Shown: piece by piece, positions 56,451 through 64,000 of the stretch | How positions within the stretch are numbered: the stretch's first letter is position 1 | Layout of the letters: every line of letters begins with the position of its first letter | Assembly: GCA_944472155.2 (NCBI GenBank) | Contig: OX235279.1 | Span: forward strand, 153,224,199-153,288,198 | Direction of reading: 5' to 3' | Origin: Trichobilharzia szidati | Lineage: Eukaryota; Platyhelminthes; Trematoda; Strigeidida; Schistosomatidae | DNA length: 64,000 nt | Program-made: the position numbers and the translations under genes | The notes under the pieces: generated by a model | The model's database searches: none | Told to the model about the DNA's origin: nothing | Seen by the model: only the letters and a program-made list of their open reading frames with translations

Positions 56451-58470
56451 TAAAATAACTATTGAGAACATTTCAGTATTAGGAATATTTCGCAAGCGCC
56501 TGTTTATCGCTTCCAGTAGTTTTTGAATTAGTCTTGTTACTGTTACCATTACAACGTGGGATAAATAACGTCTTTCTGCTCCTCTCGATCATGTACAGGT
56601 TTATTAATCTGTCTATGAGAGAAGCTCAAAGCCTTCTGATTAGGTTCTTATGATGTATGAAACTTTTCCGAGTAGTAGAGATGCTTCATTACCAAACTGT
56701 ACTGAAGATTACATTTTTCAACGAACTAAGTTGTTTCGTACTTGGACAGAAATCTAGAACCCTCAGTTTACTGCAGTTACTCACCATAAAATTAGCGTCA
56801 GTTGTTTAAGACGCAATTATTAGTAAGTGAAGTACTGGCGAGACACATAAATATATTCTCTAGCACGGAATGTTTTACTGGTTATCCTATTTTGTTGTTT
56901 CCACTGTAGTCAGATTTCAACTAATTATTAGCTGAATTCTTATGTTTATTCTCATGGAAAAATTTATCCAATCATTTCTGATGCTTCAATAACGCTATTA
57001 TGCATATATATATATATATATATTCTAAGTGTCCTCAGTATATTCTGATTAACTCACAAATAATGTGTGCATTCATGAGAAAAACATGATTATGATGAAT
57101 GCTATGTGACTTAATTAAACTTGTCTAGAGGGAAATAAGTGTAAGGAAATTTCCTGTTTGTTTTTCCTTTTACATAGAGATGGTTTTATGACAGTCCTCC
57201 CACTAAGACTGATATCTTTTGTTTAAGTCCTCCCATTCATAATGAAATTCACTGACAGTAATCAAAAGCGTAAATGTGATTAGATTATTTGTTTTCTTAC
57301 AATGAATTTCTTATATGAATATCTAGGGATTATGTTGATATAAATTATATTAATTTATATTTAGGGATTATTTTATTTGCATATATACATCCACACTAAC
57401 TACAATATTCAAGGAATAATGAGATCTACTTAACCTACAGAAACGTTTCAGCTTTTTTTTCCTAAAAGACAGTTATAGCTGTAGTTTAGAAACTATCGTC
57501 AGTGAAATGTATTTTGACACTAATCAGCAATTCATTATTGTGTAAACAGTAAAACAGATTGCCTATATGCATGCTGTTTACTGTGTAGATAACGGGTGGC
57601 TACGAAACGTCAGGTACATGTTCATTGACAAATTGAGAGCGGATGTTACAAGAAGTGTTAGATTCAAACAATCGTTCACAAGGAAGTCACCCTCAGTCTG
57701 TTATTTGAAGGCCTAAGCTCGATGTGAGGAAAACGTATGATCAGTCGCTCATTCTGCCAAGGAGTCAAACTGCTCACTTGTTTAAACTCTACTTTTTTTA
57801 GTAAACCGTTCACCATTATCGCTGTTAGCAAGTTCTTTCTGTGTGTTCAGCTTTTGTATTTCACTCTGTTGATATTCATTAAGTGGACACTCAGTTAACT
57901 TTCTTCATATTTAATAACAGCTGCCAACTTGTCAAATTTTCATTTCTTACCTCCTCTGTCTTATTTTTTGTCACTCAGACTACTTCTGAGTCTTTGTATC
58001 AGTGATATCATTTCCTTTACTATTCAAAAAAAGACTGTTGTAATTTTAGTAAATATGAATAGGATTTTCCAGTCTCTGAGGCGGCTTTGTCAATGAGGGG
58101 AACATCGTCTCGCCGAATTGTCTCCCGTGATCTACTTGCTTAAATTCCGTCCCATACACTAGTTTAAAAATGATTTAAACAAATATAAAAGTTTTTTATA
58201 ATGTTTATTCATTTTATAGCTCTTTCAATGAAAGATAACAAAACTCTTAGTTAAAATAACCATATTCCACAGTGGTAATAAAATATTTTATTGACTAGTT
58301 ACCTTACTAGTCAGTGGAACTGAAAACATGATAACTGATATCAAGGTCCATCATTTAAACAACTGTAATAAATTTTTCTTTCATAAGTACATACAAACTT
58401 CGATGGGTATCTGAAAGCTACCTAGCTAGAAAATATCCCGGAGAAATTTCATATTTTCAGCAAATGAAGT
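56451..58470. other. AT-rich stretch without recognised features
   Basis: An AT run lies at about 57003-57022. Nothing else is recognised. Confidence 0.45.
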
Positions 58471-58471
58471 A

Positions 58472-59420
58472 TAGGATTATTATTGTTCCTGTGGGTTCCG
58501 AATGGAACTTAGGGCTTCAACAACACATCACTTAGTCGTGTTCTCTGCAATTTTCTTCACCTCGCCCTATGATTGTCCATAGGCTCTCATCTCTTCCTCA
58601 TACGATCTACTCCATGTCACCCTCGAATCCATGCCTAAATGGGCGTTTTCCATTTGGCTTTGCATTTAAGCGATAGGCTGGCACACGATGTCATTCAATG
58701 GCCCCCTCAGCCTATGTCTGATCAATCTCCATTTCTCTCGGCATGTTTGATGAGCGATATGTTCTTGGTTGGTTTGTTCCCAGCCAGAGTTCCTTGTTTC
58801 TCATTCTTCCTGGCCAATTCAGTATAGGGCTGGCAAGGCAGTTGTTGATAAAAGTCTGCCGTAGAACGTTGGAAATGATTTTCTTGACGCACTGGCCAAG
58901 TTTCTGACCCATACAGAAGAACAGATTTAAAAGTAATTTTGAAATTCTAAATTCCGTTCTTTATGCTGGTGAGTGAAGAAGATTTGGAAACTGATTTCAG
59001 AGTGATGAAGGTCTGACTTACCTTTCCCATTCTGGTTTTAGCATTTTCGGTTGTGCCGTCTCCAGTGGTCATAACGATGCTGCCTAGATAAGTGTAGGAA
59101 CCGACGTCTTTCAAATGTCTTCCATTGATGCTGATTGGTCCTGGTTGTTGTTATTGGTTGGTTATCTTCTCTGTGTTCACCTACTGTCCTGCCATCGCTC
59201 TTCTTCTGCCATCTTGTTGGTTTTCATCTGTAAGTCTTCGAGTTTGTATGACATTAGACACAAATCATCCGCGATATTCGGATCTTCTAGAGTCTTCTTA
59301 CCGGTGGTCCAGTATATTCTTGTCTTCTCACTTCCCACGCACTGTGTACCGAATAATCCAGGCCACCACAACTAGGAATATCATCAGAGATAATATGCAG
59401 AATTTGTTTACTCCTATTCT
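58472..59420 (-). mobile_element. RTE-clade LINE (second subfamily), 3' end, 5' truncated
   Basis: Minus strand from 59420: NPGLFGTQCVGSEKTRIYWT, the catalytic region decayed to IADDLCLMSYKLEDLQMKTN near 59230-59290, the thumb, KRLFFWMGQKLGQCVKKIIS near 58880-58930, then ENLVWEQTNQEH-like C-terminal parts and the end GTTGAAGCCCTAAGTTCCAT with hairpin GTTCC-ATTC-GGAAC (58495-58508) and tail AACAATAATAATCC. It stays readable in pieces. The 5' cut falls just before motif B. Confidence 0.85.
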
Positions 59421-59634
59421 CCAAGAAGTACATAACTTAGCCTTTTTCCTGCTGAAAATATTGGCCGTTTCTAGTGAAAACGACGTCCTTACTTACTACG
59501 AATTTGTTAGTGCCTTTGTTTATCCACTAATGAACATACTCTGTGATCTTATTCAAATATTTCTTCGGAAAAGTATGCAGCTTTTATCAACTTTTATAAA
59601 AATGTTATTTAAACCTACAAAAACAAGATAAACT
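59421..59634 (+). CDS. Unrecognised open frame beside the LINE cut, possible exon
   Basis: Beyond the LINE match the frame stays open for 70 codons to a TAA: QEVHNLAFFLLKILAVSSEN, DVLTYYEFVSAFVYPLMNIL, CDLIQIFLRKSMQLLSTFIK. It looks helical and amphipathic to hydrophobic. An AG at 59399-59400 could be an acceptor but has a poor pyrimidine tract and lies inside the antisense LINE. No family is recognised; chance cannot be excluded. Confidence 0.22.
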
Positions 59635-61105
59635 GCTTTGATGTCTTGCTTCGCAAATACAGACAAATTGACTCCTGAGCTGTTACTGTTTGTTTCCATA
59701 TATACATATAGCATGTCTTTTCAACCGAATTATGTTGATGTTAAGTCGTATACCGGCGAAAATCGGAAAGATAAAAATATTTAAAAATAATATATCAAGT
59801 TTTTTAGGATTAATGTTTTAAAACACAACATATGTAAAAGCATTACAATGAAGTACACATGTATACATGAAGGCTTAGGTTGAAACAGATCGTACGAAGG
59901 ATGGACGCTATGATTATGCACTCAACATCATTTACTTACATAAAAGTATATTTTAAACTTACTTTATGGCCTAAAGGCCCTATCACTTTCCTTACGAAAT
60001 GTGCACAGACAAATACCAAAGCTCAAAAAGCACTAAATAGTGAAGCAGAAGATAAAAAATAACTGGAGATATTTCCTTGTGGAAAAAATGTAGTTACCAC
60101 CTTTACCATGATGGAAATTTAGAAGTTTAAAGTCAGTTAGATTCGTCTAGTGGTGAATACACCTGTGAAATAATAAAAGCGAACAACAGTAGTCAATGAC
60201 AGCAAACAGTCCAGAAGGCAGTTTATGAAATATGGACGAACGTAACATCACACGTTTGTTAATTTGTTCAGCTCTATTGTACAATTTAGCTTGGATTTTG
60301 GCTTTTACAGTCCAATGAGCTGACGCAGCTGAGTATAATTTTATATATATAATCTCTAAAATAATAAGTTGAATTATAAGAGAATAAATCATTTGTAAGG
60401 CAACAAACACAAACAGGAAATTACACGCACAATGCTTACTAGCCTAAAATAGTGACTATTTTTCAGAAAATATTTTATCTTTATCGTTCATCTGAGTTGA
60501 ACAGATGCTAGATTGTTAGTTTAATCACATGGAATAGGCAAATAAATGTGTTTTAGTCAATTAATGAATGCCAATAACCCCATAACTGGATTTTCCGTTG
60601 ACAAATCTACCTATCTATTTGTGTTTTACGTAATCTATATCTGTATTGCCTCAAGATACCTTTTAATGGTGTGCATTTTTACATGCTGAGTACATGGAGA
60701 TGGAAACATTTCGATAGGACACATACTGTCAATGCAGTCACTTTCAAGTCTCACGCTAATCTATTATATATAACAACTGAATCAAAAGTCAGCTAAAATT
60801 CAGCAGTATATGTATTTTCACTACCTTGCAAAAGAAAAACGCAGATTTAAATTGGGAACGTTGTTAGCCCCAAAAAGGAATGCTCTGCTTAAAAGATTAT
60901 GCATCAACGGTGATACTAGTTTTTACATGCTACTAAGTAGACTCAATGGATCTGTGGAATCCAGAGTGAGCTGACATTTAAAGCCTCCGAAATTCAAATC
61001 CCCATGTTCAACTTCTCTCATACAGTAGTTTCATTTAGTTAAATTTAAATCGTTGTTACAAAATAATGGTCCAGGACAGATAAAACACACCAATGCATGT
61101 ATGTT
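59635..61105. other. Stretch without recognised features
   Basis: A 60-codon frame at 59880-60062 has a balanced composition (FKLTLWPKGPITFLTKCAQT) but no splice or family support. Confidence 0.4.
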
Positions 61106-61110
61106 TGCAG

Positions 61111-61235
61111 CACAAATACAAATGAGTCATTGTCGTAAGATGTTATCAAGTAATGATAAAAGATCCCCTAAATACCTCGGTCTGAATGAACGTCTCTTGG
61201 ACACACGTAAAAATGAAGCATTTATCATGCAACAG
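61111..61235 (+). CDS. Candidate internal exon of an unknown gene
   Basis: 125 bp between an acceptor-like TGTATGTTTGCAG (ending 61110) and a donor (CAG then GTAGCG from 61236). The frame ends on a codon boundary at the donor and begins with two bases of a split codon: QIQMSHCRKMLSSNDKRSPK, YLGLNERLLDTRKNEAFIMQ. The composition is polar and balanced, unlike the T-rich chance frames. No family is recognised. The polypyrimidine tract is short, so confidence is limited. Confidence 0.3.
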
Positions 61236-61674
61236 GTAGCGTGTAGCAGCACACAGTCATGAAAAAGCAATTTTATATGTTTAACTTTGAAGTCTGAGGC
61301 CTAGATATGGCAAGAACTCTGAAGCCATCTAAATAAATGCCCCATAAAAATTTCCTCCCTCACAATTTAACCTAAAATATCTAAGTAATATATTATTTGT
61401 GTTATTAAGTATACACAGAAATGGACTATGCCACTAGAATTAAAGTCGTTGTTTGGGTATGCGATAAACCCACTCAATTTTGTCTCATATGATTTATTTA
61501 ATTAGTAGAGATTTTAAACGAAAATCAAACACCTTTCAAAGAACTGCATTCTGCTAGTTTAGCCTTCAAGTCACACAAGGTAATGACTGCTTGAACAGTA
61601 AAGTTCTTCAAAGCTTTACTTACGATGACTATTTTGTTGTTCCATGTTCCCACATTCACAATTAAAGATTATGA
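61236..61674. other. AT-rich stretch without recognised features
   Basis: No coding frame or repeat is supported. Confidence 0.4.
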
Positions 61675-61895
61675 AGGGATTATTATTGTTGTCTCGTTTA
61701 GTTCCTAGAGGGACATAGGGCTTCAGCCGCACGTCCCCATTGCGTTCAGTTCTCTGCTAACGTTTTCACCTAGCTCCACGTCTGCCTACATGCTTTAATC
61801 TTCTCTTCACATGACCTACTCCATGTCACCTTCAGACGACCAACTCGCCGCTTCTCATTCGCGTTCCACTCCAGAGGCTGGCTCGTGAAGGGCTG
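61675..61895 (-). mobile_element. RTE 3' end, short 5'-truncated copy
   Basis: Minus strand: GAACGCGAATGAGAAGCGGC, GAGTTGGTCGTCTGAAGGTG, the AGCAGAGAACTGAACGCAAT block, GGGGACGTGCGGCTGAAGCC, CTATGTCCCTCTAGGAACTA and tail ACAACAATAATAATCC. It belongs to the subfamily of 36, 44 and 54 kb but is more diverged. Confidence 0.88.
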
Positions 61896-61959
61896 TTAGT
61901 AAAAATAACTATTTCCTTCACATAATATTTATTGGTGATTTGTAAACTACAGTAGTTTA

Positions 61960-62107
61960 AAGTGGTTCCGTTTTCTGAGTTGGGAGGTTTGATTGAGAAA
62001 CTTTCAATGTCTTTCTGGACATCTTCAACTCAAACTTCAGTATGTTTAGAAGGACAATGAAAGCTTTGTAATTAACCTATGCAGTTCAGAGAACGCAACC
62101 ATATCAA
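61960..62107. repeat. PLE group beta end as short inverted repeat
   Basis: The left arm about 61962-62022 (GTTCCGTTTTCTGAGTTGGG ... AACTTTCAATGTCTTTCTGG) and the right arm about 62047-62105 (AGAAGGACAATGAAAGCTTT ... AGTTCAGAGAACGCAACC) are imperfect complements. Each arm is the TTCTCTGAGCTGG ... TTTCATTGTC block found at 18.2, 23.2 and 30.9 kb. Only the ends are present, no coding part. Confidence 0.6.
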
Positions 62108-64000
62108 AATCATTTATGTGAGCTACAAATCTCCCCTATTATTTGAAAACTATAATAATTAGTAAACAGAAATCTAATCGAAGTTCAGATCTAATGGTTT
62201 TAAAAAATCTAGTTATTAAGTGAGTGATATTTACTAACAGAAGTTTATATTATGCGATTTTACCAAAGATCTACTATTTAGCACAAAAAACCGGGCGAGA
62301 AGAGGGTGTTGCGTACAGGTTAGGCATTATCTTATTCTCGTATTCCTATTCGAGCGGTCGGCAATAAATTTTAAGTGAAGCGTCTCAGTCATGAAACACT
62401 TTTATGACTTTAGAAATATTTTTGAAGAGTTCCAGTATTTGCAGATTCAGTCTTATTACTTATGACTATGGTGTATGAATCTGTAGCCGAATTTAACAAT
62501 CGGCACGTGTTTGTCTGTCAACATCATTAGATTCAGTTGACAACTCAAGGTCTCCTATTTCAGAATTTTTTCATAACTTGCAGTATACCATCTAGAATTT
62601 ATTAATTCTGATTTACTATTACTTTTATCGGTCTATTTTACGCTAAACAGAGAAGCCTCAGTATTTTGGTATCCGTCAACACTCATACCCGTAATGCCGA
62701 CAGCACTGAGCATCATCCGTGATGCTTATGCTCAGAGAGCATAGTCATTTAGATGCTTTTTACACAAAAGGGCTTCCCAGGTATATACTTACTTTAGCTT
62801 CATAAAAGTTATTTTAAGCTGAACAGCTGAAAATCTATCACAGTAACATGTTCTAAAAATCCTACATGGCATGCAAGCAATCTGTTTCAATATTGCAGCC
62901 ACCAGTCCTCCTGTTGACATAGCAGACAGAGCATACGTCATGAAGACCTTTTAGATGGTCGATCGATAAAAAACTGAATTCTTCTCAGATCTGCTGAAAC
63001 TATAAATATCAAGTATATGAAACAGACAGATGCAGTTATAAGTGTTTTTTTCCTAGGCAATGAAGTCCCTTAATTCTTGCCTCTGCATGGTAACATGATA
63101 TCTCGATTTTACTTCCATCTTTTTCATTTCATAAAAACAGCAAGAGAGTTATGGTGATATCACTAGCCTTAATGACGGGACATTAAATCTATGAGAATAT
63201 CAACATTTTTCATCCTCATCCTGAACTAAAGCATTTTCTGTTACTTAGATAGCTTATTTCTACGCCTATCAACACTACAAACTGGTTTACTGAATAGACA
63301 CAACTAATAAAGGCTTGATGATTCATTATGTGAAAATGCAGTAGATTAAGTTAACTTATTCCTTAAAAGAATAACGAAACTGAAGCGTGATTTCCTTATT
63401 TCGAAACAAAGATATTTTGAATGCATCTTGGCGTAATTATAGGGGCAAAGACACATTGAGTGGAAACAAATACACACACAAACATACACAGAGCTGCACG
63501 CAACAACATGGACACTGACATGCACTTGTTATTAGGATATTTAGGGAAAATATGCAACTTCATGGTGAATCATTCTAGAGGAGTGGAGAAAAGATAACTA
63601 GGAAAAAAACAGGGGAACCATTTTCCTAATGGCTCTGTTTACCTCAGGCTACTTATTGTTAGAAAGCGAAAATAAGATTTCTGTTAAAACTTATAATTAT
63701 ATGTCACAGGTTGGTTGATTGATTGATGGAGTTTGATTTTCTACTTATAATTGTTTTGGTAGATAACAGGAATGAATGTCTCTAGCGAAAATCGTCACCA
63801 TATTTTTGGGATGAACATTTTAAAACAAAAATAACTAGCTAATTGTTATAAGTAGTAAGCTTTTATTTGTCTCTGAGAATATAGAATTATCGGAAACCTG
63901 ATTTATTTCATATGTTGTATTCCCAATTCTTCTGTTACACAGGTGTTTTCGGAAGCCGACTTAGTTATACATGTCCAAGTATGTGTGTTTTATTTTGTGA
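62108..64000. other. AT-rich stretch without recognised features
   Basis: A short CA-rich tract lies near 63470-63492. No coding frame or repeat family is supported to the window end. Confidence 0.5.

Noticed and set aside
1..64000. CRISPR arrays, bacterial operons, rRNA genes or LTR retrotransposons with gag, protease or integrase
   Set aside because: No regularly spaced repeats, no prokaryotic gene layout, no rRNA-like stretch, and no integrase or protease motif was seen on either strand.

Overview
This window looks like intergenic or intronic DNA of a flatworm, most probably a schistosome (blood fluke). That rests on the repeat content: RTE-clade LINEs, Penelope-like elements (PLEs) with a GIY-YIG module, and tRNA-like short elements that carry type I hammerhead ribozymes of the Sm-alpha kind. 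The species cannot be fixed from sequence alone. The DNA is AT-rich and I see no complete cellular gene. Almost everything that can be recognised is a decayed retroelement.

Layout. 0.2-2 kb: RTE on the minus strand, endonuclease plus start of reverse transcriptase (RT). 2.6-3.4 kb: 3' end of a CR1-like LINE. 5-6.8 kb: candidate cellular exon, SINE pieces and a tiny insertion with a 14-bp target duplication. 8.1-13.1 kb: a tRNA-like SINE and a cluster of PLEs with inverted ends. 13.1-13.6 kb: unknown pseudogene. 14.8-17 kb: SINE-B and a minus-strand RTE. 20.8-21.9 kb: hammerhead-bearing elements, one inside a 170-bp-arm inverted repeat. 23.2-28 kb: three PLEs in two orientations. 30.9-34 kb: PLE split by a SINE-A, and another SINE-A. 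35.9-37 kb: RTE nested in a SINE-A. 38.8-41 kb: PLE split by a foldback/tRNA-like unit. 41-44.6 kb: RTE pieces. 45.2-46.8 kb: PLE and SINE-A. 49.9-56.5 kb: the longest RTE copy (RT read-through of 442 codons), SINEs A, B and D. 58.5-62.1 kb: RTE ends and a PLE end.

How the parts relate. SINE-A has a tRNA-like head and a tail that copies the RTE 3' end, including a short terminal hairpin, so RTE machinery probably mobilised it. SINE-B has the same head on a different A-rich tail. PLEs fall into three groups by their C-terminal module and 3' end; one group repeatedly shows its end in inverted orientation next to a forward copy. Two tRNA-headed families (Sm-alpha-like and SINE-D) carry hammerhead folds, all with the same change in the core.

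Five short stretches could be exons of cellular genes on the plus strand (near 5.0, 48.5, 50.4, 59.4 and 61.1 kb). They rest only on splice-like flanks and open frames, so confidence is low. Nothing here forms an operon, CRISPR array or other multi-gene system.
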